A DNA stretch of 64,000 nt, from positions 52,893-116,892 of the forward strand of contig JBCCHF010000018.1 of NCBI GenBank assembly GCA_039028895.1, written 5' to 3'. Under the pieces are notes generated by a model. It ran no database searches. It was not told the origin of the DNA and saw only the letters and a program-made list of their open reading frames with translations. This document shows positions 9,901-17,547 of the stretch, piece after piece (position 1 is the first letter of the stretch; the number at the start of each line of letters is the position of its first letter). The position numbers and the translations under genes were made by a program. This DNA comes from JAHDCJ01 sp039028895 (GTDB lineage Bacteria > Bacteroidota > Bacteroidia > Chitinophagales > Saprospiraceae).

Positions 9901-10236
9901 ATCATTAGTGCCAACTCAATACTCCCCGACTTGAATAATCAGATTTGTCATGATTTTACCAGTTCGATGGATATGGCTTACCGCAATTCTACATTGAATG
10001 ATGATCCGATGGTTGGCCTCAACTCACTCTCTGGCTATTATCACGCCATGCATTCCGGTAACGGTAATAATTTGGATTGCCAGGTGGATGCAAATGATAT
10101 TAATTCCCTCTTTCAGGCTTATCTTTTGTCCAACTATTACGGGTCTGAAGATATTAACCTGGATGGGGTAGTGGATATTAACGACTTGAATTTGTTGTTG
10201 GAGGGGTATAATGGGAATTGTCATTTGAACTATTGA
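6988..10236 (+). CDS. Large secreted SpoIID/LytB-domain protein with dockerin-like C-terminus
   Basis: 1082 residues with an N-terminal hydrophobic signal segment (residues 7-25). A carboxypeptidase-regulatory-like beta domain follows (about 137-215: 'IIGYVVDWDGKPLPNVDITC'). The middle holds the two hallmarks of the SpoIID/LytB domain, 'AAAVAIRSYALARM' and 'GHGRGMSQYGSARWA'. In spore formers this domain is a peptidoglycan lytic transglycosylase or amidase enhancer; here sporulation is not expected, so a cell-wall or glycan role is an inference. Cys-rich stretches surround it. The C-terminus has the Bacteroidota module around 'MVDWVLITIKDG' and ends with two dockerin-like calcium loops ('DINLDGVVDINDLNLLLEGY'). 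No T9SS sorting domain is visible. Confidence 0.75.
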   Translation: MIHITRLCAIILQLLLVAVLLFSFKQYTYTEPTILHLRFLDGVTQLAVLPERVVVQCVEDGFVSEFSSKDITLAKPLTFSLEQGSYIISVTGKGFQPLEFELSTAERQVLNYTLRLDAYAPDQFVNYEFLERATNKGQTIIIGYVVDWDGKPLPNVDITCIETGEWVTTDSKGYYRLALSVDYEAFARFHEELPPDVAIEHFYRTLVYKKAGYNDLVIHNELVQPYGNGIASHRMLEGDGVIEVENTRYFDLSHSVKSREDTVGKIQVAVEIGETAIRGEEPSILNFQPPQGTEKSFNSCVPQSIVVGFTASGTTCCSGSCSDFNSDYGVYSMDLYSKHILRGEWLTTWNSLPNMAEGYKAAAVAIRSYALARMLYNPSSTGFYQICSNACCQNFFIGSIPSYMASAVDATSGVIMMDGNEVGLTEYSSENNGLDNCHCVTGCSAGNQCTLSGGGVGCWQSGPCGDGYFQDPGNFLCIEDPVGTGHKQFGHGRGMSQYGSARWASGINLNAACESGPQPLHGYGTKNWIEILDHYYPSFSLLSGLGTCGLDCSDVVALECGIPISGNTANSTSNILTYGCNISNNYTGPELVFSVIMEPGPFTVNLSNIVYPPNPGQSVGLSVIVLDGNSGCIVEEDPNNNNSNCIEALVGGGTMTINNPAGGLYFIIVDGLTGVPYQGSSNDYDEDNGSFDLLVDGLCSDCPHLYDEPCSALVIPSGDECVFTEVQNFCATTSFNPPVVNCLGDLSEQDIWVRTTAGVAGRLIVDTNDGSLGDLEMALYTGSDCDNLSLYGCFPNGSINDPNGWMPIADLNGLTPGEDIWIRLWDFGFPHEGNFGICANDPDAGLATIEVCPTVILKGAFDAFHFNTDNLMRTTYADNYLMSLFQPFNVAPWFYAGVESFPTNFSIPTDMVDWVLITIKDGANAASIVYRQAGVLHADGTITATDGSLISFTASLISGYYIEVAHSNHLPIISANSILPDLNNQICHDFTSSMDMAYRNSTLNDDPMVGLNSLSGYYHAMHSGNGNNLDCQVDANDINSLFQAYLLSNYYGSEDINLDGVVDINDLNLLLEGYNGNCHLNY

Positions 10237-10244
10237 TTGTTTCC

Positions 10245-10337
10245 AGCTCAACCCTAACCCTTCTCCTCCAGGAGAAGGGAACTGGTGGCCTGATTTTCGT
10301 CCTCCTCCTGAAGGAGTAGTTAGAGGAGTTTAGGGGG
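10245..10337. repeat. Palindromic intergenic repeat block, copy B
   Basis: Contains CTCAACCCTAACCCTTCTCC and AGGAGAAGGG as in copy A, then a more diverged right half (CTCCTCCTGAAGGAG). It fills the whole gap between two convergent stop codons, so it may also act in termination. Confidence 0.8.
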
Positions 10338-10338
10338 C

Positions 10339-11733
10339 TTATGGGAGGCGGGTAATGACGAACCTACTCATGTGAAATCCATTGTCATTAGTCAAGATTT
10401 TTAAAGCGTACATACCTTCCGACAATGCAGAGATATTAATTTGCTGAGAGAAAATCTCACCTGACTGCAGCACTTTCCCATCTATCGATATGATCTCGTA
10501 GGTGCCAGAGACATTCAGATTTAAGCCTTCAAGTTGAATGTAGGTTGAAGCCGGATTTGGATAGGTCGTTAATTGCCGTTCTTTGATGTTTTCAGTACTT
10601 GTGAAAACCAGATCACCAAAGAGCCATTCATAGGCATCGGGAAATTCGCGGGCCCAGTACCATTCGCTATGTTGTCCGTCAGGATGTATGATGGTTTGGA
10701 GTTCGGTAGGGGAGAAGCCGTTATTTTGGAATGTAGATGCCATTGCGGTAACGCCATCGGTCATAAGCGAGCCCTCAAGTGCTCCGGCGATGGTGTAAAT
10801 ACGGAAAGGTGCTTGATGCCCATTGGTGGAAACATGGGTATAACATTCATCTGAAAACCAGTAGGATGGTGAGAAAATGCCCAGTTTGCTGAAGGTGTTT
10901 TGGTATTCGATACCGCCGTAATGAGAAATCAAGCCACCCATAGAGCTACCCATCAGGCCTGTGTATTCCCTTCCGGGAAAGGTGCGATAGTTGGCATCGA
11001 TGTAGGGCTTTAGCGTATTGACGAGGAAGGCCATATATTCGTCGCCCTCTCCACCTCCGTAAGTCGGGTTGACCCAGGGAGAATACTCGTCAAGGCGATG
11101 GACGCCACCATTGTCAATTGCCACGACGATACAGCCATAGTCGCCCGATGTATGCAGGTCGTTGAGTGATTCGTCGACTTCCCATTCTCCAGAAAAACTG
11201 GTGGCTGCGTCGAATACGTTCTGGCCGTCATGCATATAGAGAACCGGGTAGTCTTTTTGAGAGCTATCGTAATCAGGGGGTAAGTAAATCCAAACCCGCC
11301 TATTGCGATTAAGCTGCGGAATGAAGAAATCCTCATCGATGATCGCCACATTTGCAGCTGCTGTGCTATTAGTACCTCCCACATCTTCCCATGTCAGGAT
11401 ATCGACATTTATGGTAGCGGGAGCACCAGTATAGTTGTAAGTCCGATTTGGCAGAAATCCACCATTGGCATTGCCCTCCACTGTAGTCCATGAACCTCTC
11501 GTAAACTTGTACTCCATAATACCTGTAGGCGGATTAATGGTGATTTCCCGCGTCCCATTCATATTGTCGGTCATTACTGTTCCCCCCGGGTCCCATCCCT
11601 GGAATCCTCCAGTTATGTATATGTCATCTCCAATAGGCGTATTTGCAGGGATGTTATTGACGACTATAGTCAGTTGAGCACTGACGGCCAAGGTTGTTAA
11701 CAAGATGGCTAAGAGGGTTAGGAGTTTTTTCAT
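10339..11733 (-). CDS. Secreted esterase with N-terminal starch-binding-like domain and T9SS sorting domain
   Basis: 464 residues. A signal peptide (residues 1-19, ending 'AVSAQ') is followed by a beta-sandwich resembling CBM20/CBM48 modules ('IYITGGFQGWDPGGTVM'). The catalytic part is a putative-esterase (esterase D/enterochelin esterase type) alpha/beta hydrolase with 'YPVLYMHDGQNVFD' and the nucleophile elbow GSSMGG. The catalytic His is in 'HPDGQHSEWYWAREFP'. The last ~80 residues begin 'TTYPNPASTYIQLEGL' and end 'GFHMSRFVITRLP', a type A T9SS C-terminal domain, so the protein is predicted to be exported and displayed or released. The substrate is probably a carbohydrate ester, which is an inference from the binding module. 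Confidence 0.88.
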   Translation of the reverse strand: MKKLLTLLAILLTTLAVSAQLTIVVNNIPANTPIGDDIYITGGFQGWDPGGTVMTDNMNGTREITINPPTGIMEYKFTRGSWTTVEGNANGGFLPNRTYNYTGAPATINVDILTWEDVGGTNSTAAANVAIIDEDFFIPQLNRNRRVWIYLPPDYDSSQKDYPVLYMHDGQNVFDAATSFSGEWEVDESLNDLHTSGDYGCIVVAIDNGGVHRLDEYSPWVNPTYGGGEGDEYMAFLVNTLKPYIDANYRTFPGREYTGLMGSSMGGLISHYGGIEYQNTFSKLGIFSPSYWFSDECYTHVSTNGHQAPFRIYTIAGALEGSLMTDGVTAMASTFQNNGFSPTELQTIIHPDGQHSEWYWAREFPDAYEWLFGDLVFTSTENIKERQLTTYPNPASTYIQLEGLNLNVSGTYEIISIDGKVLQSGEIFSQQINISALSEGMYALKILTNDNGFHMSRFVITRLP

Positions 11734-11793
11734 GTGGGCCTTTTTGAGCAGTCGGCTTAATGCTGTTTATGGTTTGCAGTCTTCAATCCGAAA

Positions 11794-11864
11794 GCTAGTT
11801 AAAAGATTTCAGGGATAATATTTTGAAGCATTCAAAATTTCAATTGCCTTAAAATCCGATTGCC
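11794..11864. repeat. Dispersed intergenic repeat, copy 1
   Basis: This ~71-bp segment aligns base for base with 63844-63915; shared runs include TAATATTTTGAAG and CCTTAAAATCCGATTGCC. It lies in the divergent gap between the T9SS esterase and the BNR protein. The final heptamer GATTGCC occurs once here but about 13 times in tandem at the other copy. Confidence 0.8.
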
Positions 11865-11957
11865 AACCGCCAATTTTAGAAAATCACACCATTAGGTAGG
11901 TCACCCAATCACCCCAGGTCATACTTTGGAGAATAGTTAATTACCAAAACTCTAAAG

Positions 11958-14483
11958 ATGAAAATGCTCCACAAATTTTCAATTCTGTTGTTTTTATTAT
12001 TGATTGTTGAATCTGTATTTGCGCAATCGCCTTTTCCTGGTCTAAGGGCGGAGGAACCTGCTCGCGAAGCAGTATTTGATGCAACTTGGAAGCAGGATTT
12101 TCATACCCTTTACGGGGAAAATGCTCGATGGCAGCAATTCGAAATAAGCCAGGCGAAAATGTTGAATGCGGAGCAAGGGCAGTTGATGCCGGAGTGGGAG
12201 AATCTTGGTCCTAATACACTGGATACCCTTTCCGGAAGGATATTATGCATGACGTTTGATCCTAACGACAGCAACATTCTTTATGCAGGTACGGGCTCAG
12301 GGGGCCTGTGGAAGTCCATTAATAGCGGTGACTCGTGGGTGCCATTGACAGATGACTTGCCATCCATGCGTGTTTCAGCGGTGGCTGTTAATCCTTTAAA
12401 CTCAAATGAAATATTGATTGGTACAGGTATCGGGCAGGTTCAGAATACTTCTTTACAGCCAGGTGCAGGAGTGCTGAAGTCGACGGATGGCGGCCAGACC
12501 TGGTATATGACGGGATTCTCTTTTCCATTAACTGCAATTGTGTCTACATATGAACTGGTATGGGATCCCGTCATGCCTGGAAAAGTTTTTCTTGCTGCTA
12601 CAAATGGTCTTTTCGTTTCAACCGATGATGGAGACAATTGGGAGCAATTACATGATCAACGAATTTATGATTTTGCTCTAAATCGAATGCAGCCTGATAC
12701 TATGTTCATAGCCATTCAGAATCTTGGAATTAAACGATCATATGATGGTGGCGTGAATTGGACCACATTGACGAACGGGATTTTATCCGGTCCGACGGTT
12801 TTTAGAACCAATATTGCCATTCATGAAAGTAATCCGGAAATCATGTTTGCGAGCATGGTTAACGGCAATGGCTTTGGCGGACTTGGTGTATACAAGTCAA
12901 CTGATGGCGGTGATTCATGGAGTCAACTACCCAATGTACCAAATTACTTATGCCAACCCAATCTCCCTACTTCATGCTCTGGGTGGTTGTTTAGTACGAT
13001 TGGTGTATCGCCTTTCAATCCGGATCATCTCTTTATTGGTGGCGTGCAATTCTGGACATCTATTAACGGCGGATTGACCTGGACATGGCGGGACTATGCA
13101 TCCAATGGTTCAATAGGCACAAATGAAGGATTGGTGTATGTCGACCACTGGGATTTAGAGTTTGATCCAAATGACCCGTCCACAATCTATGTATGTTGTG
13201 ATGGCGGCATCATGAAATCAACGGATGGTGGTGCTTTTTGGGTGCGAAAATCAAATGATATGATTAATGCCCAGGTATATTCAGTAGCCAGTCATCCGAC
13301 TGATCCGGATTTTCTGATTGGCGGTTTCCACGACCATGGGCTTCAGCGGATATTCAAAAACGATGAAAATAAAACCTGGACGAGATGGTCATTGAATGAT
13401 GGTATCAATACCGTAATCAACCAAGAGATCCCGACTACTCTTATCGGGAATATTCAATTTGGCGTGCCTCAGCGATCAACGAATATGGGGGCTTCACATC
13501 AAACCACTTTTCAAGCTTCATTCGGGATAACCGAACCTGGTCCTTGGATAACGCCATTAGTCGCTCATCCGGAAGAGCCGTCAACCTTATACACGGTTAG
13601 CAATACCAGAATCTACAAAACGACTAATAATGCTGTAATCTGGCAGGTGTCTGACGATATTGCGAATGTCAGGACGCTTGAGATCAATCCGACGAGGCCA
13701 GATACTGTATATGCTCATGCTTACACAGGCAATGGTTGGACCTTTTACCGAACCTATGATGCTGGAGAAAACTGGGAAGCGGTTAATACGCCGACAATTC
13801 CTAGTTGGGGCGTTACTGGCCTGGCCTCTGACCCTAATAATCCCAATCGCGTATATGCTGTACGCAACAGTACTTTCGCCAATAATGATCATATCAAAGT
13901 TTCAGAAGATAATGGCACCACATGGACAGACATTACCAATGATTTTCCTGATATCAAGGTAAATGATGTTGCGGTTAGCCCAATTAACGAAGATCATATT
14001 TACCTAGCCACAGATCTCGGGGTTTATCTGAGCACCAATCGCGGGCACAACTGGTGTGCTTTCAATAATAACCTGCCAAGAATTTATGTGATGGATGTCG
14101 ACTTTTATCCATTAGACAGTACCATCCGGATTGCGACTTTCGGCAGAGGTGTATGGCAAACTAAGGCCCATGAAGCTTTGACGACTTCCGTTTCCACTCC
14201 TGATATTACAGAAGCAATGGCTGTAGAAGTCTTCCCAAATCCAGTTGAGGATTACATGACCATTAATTTTTCTTTACCAGAAGGCGGAAGCGTGGTTATC
14301 GACATTCTGGACATCAGGGGTCAAAGGCTAAATCAAGTTTTCCATGGAACCTTACCGGAAGGTCAACAGCAATTTAGTTGGGATGGCCGGAGTAGCATTG
14401 GTTCGCGGGTAGCTGCTGGCGTTTACTTTGTACGGATTGCCTACAGTGGAGTGGGGGTGGTTAAACGAGTTGTTGTGAATTAA
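11958..14483 (+). CDS. Secreted BNR/sortilin-type beta-propeller protein with T9SS sorting domain
   Basis: 841 residues with a signal peptide (residues 1-22, 'LLLIVESVFAQ'). From residue ~80 to ~740 there are many Asp-box/BNR motifs of the form S-x-D-x-G-x-x-W, for example 'STDGGQTWYM', 'STDDGDNWEQ', 'SYDGGVNWTT' and 'STDGGDSWSQ', which build one or two beta propellers like those in Vps10/sortilin and glycosidase-like exo-proteins. The C-terminus 'VFPNPVEDYMTINFSL...VKRVVVN' is a FlgD-like T9SS type A sorting domain. These proteins are abundant in Saprospiraceae; most are of unknown function and probably bind surface polymers. No catalytic residues could be assigned. Confidence 0.88.
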   Translation: MKMLHKFSILLFLLLIVESVFAQSPFPGLRAEEPAREAVFDATWKQDFHTLYGENARWQQFEISQAKMLNAEQGQLMPEWENLGPNTLDTLSGRILCMTFDPNDSNILYAGTGSGGLWKSINSGDSWVPLTDDLPSMRVSAVAVNPLNSNEILIGTGIGQVQNTSLQPGAGVLKSTDGGQTWYMTGFSFPLTAIVSTYELVWDPVMPGKVFLAATNGLFVSTDDGDNWEQLHDQRIYDFALNRMQPDTMFIAIQNLGIKRSYDGGVNWTTLTNGILSGPTVFRTNIAIHESNPEIMFASMVNGNGFGGLGVYKSTDGGDSWSQLPNVPNYLCQPNLPTSCSGWLFSTIGVSPFNPDHLFIGGVQFWTSINGGLTWTWRDYASNGSIGTNEGLVYVDHWDLEFDPNDPSTIYVCCDGGIMKSTDGGAFWVRKSNDMINAQVYSVASHPTDPDFLIGGFHDHGLQRIFKNDENKTWTRWSLNDGINTVINQEIPTTLIGNIQFGVPQRSTNMGASHQTTFQASFGITEPGPWITPLVAHPEEPSTLYTVSNTRIYKTTNNAVIWQVSDDIANVRTLEINPTRPDTVYAHAYTGNGWTFYRTYDAGENWEAVNTPTIPSWGVTGLASDPNNPNRVYAVRNSTFANNDHIKVSEDNGTTWTDITNDFPDIKVNDVAVSPINEDHIYLATDLGVYLSTNRGHNWCAFNNNLPRIYVMDVDFYPLDSTIRIATFGRGVWQTKAHEALTTSVSTPDITEAMAVEVFPNPVEDYMTINFSLPEGGSVVIDILDIRGQRLNQVFHGTLPEGQQQFSWDGRSSIGSRVAAGVYFVRIAYSGVGVVKRVVVN

Positions 14484-14545
14484 TGCCTGGCAGTTGGCGA
14501 TTGCCATCAACAGAATAAAAGTCCTATTTTAGGGGAAAAACAGCT

Positions 14546-15361
14546 ATGAAGACTCCGAAAAAGCTGGAAGGCCTGAAAGGGACCGATTACCAACATCCGT
14601 TAGACAAGGTTACGCTTGAGCGACTGAAGAATACGCGTGGACTTGATGCTGTGGTTAAGAAGTTTTATGACCTGGGGATTGAGAAGGTGATCAAGATGCA
14701 GCATACGGGGTCTGCGTTGAAGGCAACCAGGCGGAATTTCCCCAAGGTGATCAATGCTGTGGAGACAGCGTGTTCTATATTGAATGTGGATGTTGTGCCT
14801 GATATTTACATTACCCGTTCTGAACGACTGCATGCTACTTGTTTGGGTGTGGACCATCCGATTATCGTTTTGTCGTCGGAGAGTGTCAATCGGTTGACTG
14901 AACCAGAGTTGCTATTTATTATCGGTCGTGAGATCGGCCAGATTCAGAATGAGCATATCCTATACCTGGAAATCGGCTTTATATTTCCCGAACTCGTTGA
15001 AGTGTTTTCTTCGGTTACTTTAGGTTTGGCAAATATCGTAAGTGGCGGCCTCCGTTATGCCCTTTTTAACTGGAGTCAAATGGCCGACTACACTGCTGAT
15101 CGCGCCGGCTTTCTCGCCTGTCAGGATATCAAAGTCGTGATCATGATGCTCGCAAAATTTGCCGGTTTACCGGAAAGCCATTGGGAAAGCTACGAGATTG
15201 AAGATTTTCTGGATCAGGCGCGCAGCTTTGAAGGACCCTCGGAAGGGATGTTTGAGAAGGTAATGCGGTTTATTTATGGGAATAATTTGTGGGCTGTAGC
15301 GCGGTGTGGCGAGATTTTGAAGTGGATTGAGAGTGGGGATTATGAGGGAGTGGTGCGGTAG
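14546..15361 (+). CDS. M48 metalloprotease-like protein with a degenerate zinc site (pseudoprotease)
   Basis: 271 residues resembling cytoplasmic M48-family proteins. The segment 'IIVLSSESVNRLTEPELLF' leads into 'IIGREIGQIQNEH', where M48 enzymes carry HExxH. Here the two zinc-binding histidines are Arg128 and Gln132 (codons cgt and cag read directly), while the central Glu129 is kept. The third-ligand region reads 'ADYTADRAG', as in M48 enzymes but with Asp rather than Glu at the first acidic position. There is no signal peptide and one moderately hydrophobic stretch (residues 145-170). Zinc proteolysis is not expected; a binding or regulatory role is an inference. Confidence 0.7.
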   Translation: MKTPKKLEGLKGTDYQHPLDKVTLERLKNTRGLDAVVKKFYDLGIEKVIKMQHTGSALKATRRNFPKVINAVETACSILNVDVVPDIYITRSERLHATCLGVDHPIIVLSSESVNRLTEPELLFIIGREIGQIQNEHILYLEIGFIFPELVEVFSSVTLGLANIVSGGLRYALFNWSQMADYTADRAGFLACQDIKVVIMMLAKFAGLPESHWESYEIEDFLDQARSFEGPSEGMFEKVMRFIYGNNLWAVARCGEILKWIESGDYEGVVR

Positions 15362-15368
15362 GGGGTGA

Positions 15369-15448
15369 CCACCTCATCCCTAGCCCTTCTCCTCCAGGAG
15401 AAGGGGACTGATGTGAGTTCCTCTCTTGAAGGAGAGGTTAGGTGGGGG
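15369..15448. repeat. Palindromic intergenic repeat block, copy C
   Basis: CACCTCATCCCTAGCCCTTC, AGGAGAAGGGG and GAAGGAGAGGTTAGGTGGGG match copies A and D. It ends three bases before the island's left direct repeat at 15452, so it marks the last core sequence on this side. Confidence 0.8.
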
Positions 15449-15451
15449 GCT

Positions 15452-15466
15452 CTACTTCCCAATACA
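15452..15466. other. Left attachment-site-like direct repeat
   Basis: CTACTTCCCAATACA. On the minus strand it reads as the final four codons plus stop of mnmE (C-I-G-K-stop). It matches 34084-34098 at 14 of 15 positions. Confidence 0.6.
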
Positions 15467-15505
15467 GGAAGTGAGAGATTCTGAGTATCAAGTTTTAAGG
15501 TAAAA

Positions 15506-15514
15506 GAGGTACAA
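15506..15514 (+). repeat. Subterminal repeat GAGGTACAA, left end
   Basis: An exact copy of the 9-mer at 33943-33951 near the right end, 40 bp inside the left direct repeat. Shared subterminal motifs at both ends of an island are what recombinase arm- or core-type sites look like. The function here is an inference. Confidence 0.4.
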
Positions 15515-15525
15515 ATTAAGATTAT

Positions 15526-16818
15526 TCAACCTGCATCACCCTCTTTTTTTTCAAATTCATTTTCTAGGAAGGGTTCAGCATTGATGATACTAGTTTCATC
15601 TCTGGTCAGAAAAGTGGCAATACCCTGATAATTACTATCAATTTTTTTAAATTGAGCCTCACCCACTTTTGTTATCAAACATTCAATTTCTTCAAACCTT
15701 TCTTTCGCTCTGATAAGTATTTCTCTGGAGGCTCGAGGAATGTTCTCTCTATTGATAGAACAACTAGTTCCATGAAGTGCTGAGTTGATGGTAAGGCTGT
15801 GAAAGTTTGTCCCGACCACAAATCGAATAAACAACTTGGTTTTACCTTGATTCTTTATGTTGAGATAAAGATTGTTGTCTACCATTGTTGCCAGTCCTTC
15901 ATACATTTCATTTCGATAGCCTCTGTATTTTACTAACCCTGAAGCTGTGATCCTCAAAGCGGATACCTGGATCTCGTTTTCATGGTCTGATCGACTAAAA
16001 ACCATGTAATTTCCAGCACAACTAGTCAATGAATTTTTGTTTTTATTCAGGAGTTTCAAATCTTCAAGTGCAAATACGAAATCCGGTTTAATCCATAATC
16101 GTTTTTGGAAAATCATACTTACTATTGGGGAAGTGGGAGATTCTTTATTAATAATTTGCAATACTTCCTGCACATTATCATGTTTTTCTAACACCACAAT
16201 TCCTCCGACAGCTGCATTGTCCTGAATTCTTGCACCTGTGTATGTGCCAGCTAAGTAAGGTAATTGGTGAGCATCTTTTGGTAGTTGGTGGTTCCCAATA
16301 TAAAAGGTTGACACTGTAAATATATGGCCTTTTTCACCTGACATATACAAGAAGATATTGGTTGTAGTTCTTTCAACCTTGCAATGTTGAATTCCAAACA
16401 TTTGCTGACCATCAGATTTATATAAGCAGAAATTTCCGAACCCACTTGCCCAATCCACAGCCAGATGGCCCATAGTTACCCCTTGTTTATAGCTCCAGAA
16501 ATAGTATACATAATGAAAAAATCCATCGGAGCTGGCTAATTTAGAAGGATGTGGTAATTCAATAGTTATTTCCTTTATTGGGCCATCCAATATTAAATTG
16601 AAGCTTTCAATTAACTTCTTGATAATATCAAATCGCAATCCTTTTTTGACTTTGTGATCGAAGCTTCTGGTTTTTGAAAGTTGTGAAGTGGAAATTCCGG
16701 TTTTGGAGTGCACACCTTCAAGGGTTAATTTCCAGTCTGTCTTTAAAGTTTCAAGAATCTTGTCTATTAACTGACTCCGTTCCTGCTCTCCCAGGCTTTT
16801 AATTGTTTCTAGGTTCAT
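15526..16818 (-). CDS. Helix-turn-helix protein with large beta-rich C-terminal domain, unknown function
   Basis: 430 residues. Residues ~15-75 look like a Cro/XRE-type helix-turn-helix ('LEGVHSKTGISTSQLSKTRSF'). The remaining ~350 residues are beta-rich with no motif I can name; notable segments are 'FFHYVYYFWSYKQGVTMGHL', 'AHQLPYLAGTYTGARIQDN' and 'SCAGNYMVFSRSD', suggesting a sensing or binding barrel-like fold repeated twice. No signal peptide, so cytoplasmic. It is the first gene inside the island's left end and reads outward toward it. A tandem TTTCCGAAA site just upstream of the start suggests autoregulation. A ligand-sensing repressor is the simplest reading, but that is speculation. 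Confidence 0.6.
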   Translation of the reverse strand: MNLETIKSLGEQERSQLIDKILETLKTDWKLTLEGVHSKTGISTSQLSKTRSFDHKVKKGLRFDIIKKLIESFNLILDGPIKEITIELPHPSKLASSDGFFHYVYYFWSYKQGVTMGHLAVDWASGFGNFCLYKSDGQQMFGIQHCKVERTTTNIFLYMSGEKGHIFTVSTFYIGNHQLPKDAHQLPYLAGTYTGARIQDNAAVGGIVVLEKHDNVQEVLQIINKESPTSPIVSMIFQKRLWIKPDFVFALEDLKLLNKNKNSLTSCAGNYMVFSRSDHENEIQVSALRITASGLVKYRGYRNEMYEGLATMVDNNLYLNIKNQGKTKLFIRFVVGTNFHSLTINSALHGTSCSINRENIPRASREILIRAKERFEEIECLITKVGEAQFKKIDSNYQGIATFLTRDETSIINAEPFLENEFEKKEGDAG

Positions 16819-16835
16819 TTTAATAAAAGTGTAAA

Positions 16836-16860
16836 GGAAATTTCCGAAAATTTCCGAAAT
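16836..16860. promoter_or_regulatory. Tandem AAATTTCCG motif, possible operator
   Basis: GGAAATTTCCGAAAATTTCCG is followed by AAAT; the first ten bases are a perfect palindrome (GGAAATTTCC) and the motif AAATTTCCG recurs at once. It lies 18 bp upstream of the HTH gene's ATG, a position typical of an autoregulatory operator. Confidence 0.4.
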
Positions 16861-17076
16861 AATATAAAATATTGATAATCAGAGTTTTATATCTTGTTTT
16901 TTGGAGCAAAGTTCATCATATTTGCATTAGTAAAAGTAACGAGAACAATGAAGGAAGAGCAAAGCGAAATGCAAACAATCAGAAACAAATATATAAAATA
17001 GGTCAAATCCAATAAAAGGCAAACAACGGGCCTGAGCCTGTGATTATCAATTTTCTAACTTTTTAAATTTCATCTA

Positions 17077-17454
17077 ATGAAAACATTTAGCGTGCTGATG
17101 GCTATTGCCATCGGGTGGGGCTTCTTTGTCCCCGAAGAAAAGGCAATTCCAATTTCCGGTGAGGAACAAATCCGGATTACTGAAACACACAATGGTATCT
17201 GGAATTATGAAGATGATACTGGTATTGAAGCCATTGTGGTAAGGAGAGGATACATAGAAATAACAGTTGAACCTCTTGATTGTGTCACAATTACCGTTGA
17301 AGATTCGAGTGCAAAATTATATTATGAGATTACCGCGTGTACGTCTGGCGTTATAAGGATCGATACATGCAATTGGCCGAATGATACTTACATAATCAAA
17401 GCGAAGGAGGAAAGCTACCAGCAAGAGTATGAAGTGGATATTATTGTCTGTTAA
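17077..17454 (+). CDS. Small secreted beta-sandwich protein (DUF3244-like), unknown function
   Basis: 125 residues. Residues 1-18 are hydrophobic and may be a signal peptide ('FSVLMAIAIGWGFF'). The rest is a single beta-rich domain ending 'DTCNWPNDTYIIKAKEESYQ', similar in pattern to the short Bacteroidota DUF3244/sorting-domain-like sandwiches that end with a 'G.Y.L.I' strand. Four cysteines could form disulfides. It is divergent from the HTH gene and followed by a strong intrinsic terminator, so it is probably a monocistronic unit. A -7-like box CATATTTG lies near 16917. Confidence 0.55.
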   Translation: MKTFSVLMAIAIGWGFFVPEEKAIPISGEEQIRITETHNGIWNYEDDTGIEAIVVRRGYIEITVEPLDCVTITVEDSSAKLYYEITACTSGVIRIDTCNWPNDTYIIKAKEESYQQEYEVDIIVC

Positions 17455-17479
17455 GGTTAGCTAGTAAGCGGTTTTGATT

Positions 17480-17516
17480 AAGGCGGTTTCATGGAAAAGA
17501 AACCGCCTTTTTTATT
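17480..17516 (+). terminator. Intrinsic terminator
   Basis: An 11-bp perfect stem (17480-17490 AAGGCGGTTTC with 17499-17509 GAAACCGCCTT), 8-base loop, then a T-run to 17514. It ends the 17077 transcript on the plus strand. Confidence 0.85.
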
Positions 17517-17547
17517 TATCGGTCTGCATTTTCTGCTAACCACTCAA

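Noticed and set aside
16948..17001. 17-codon ORF after a CATATTTG box
   Set aside because: Too short, no conservation evidence; the box more likely serves the 17077 gene.
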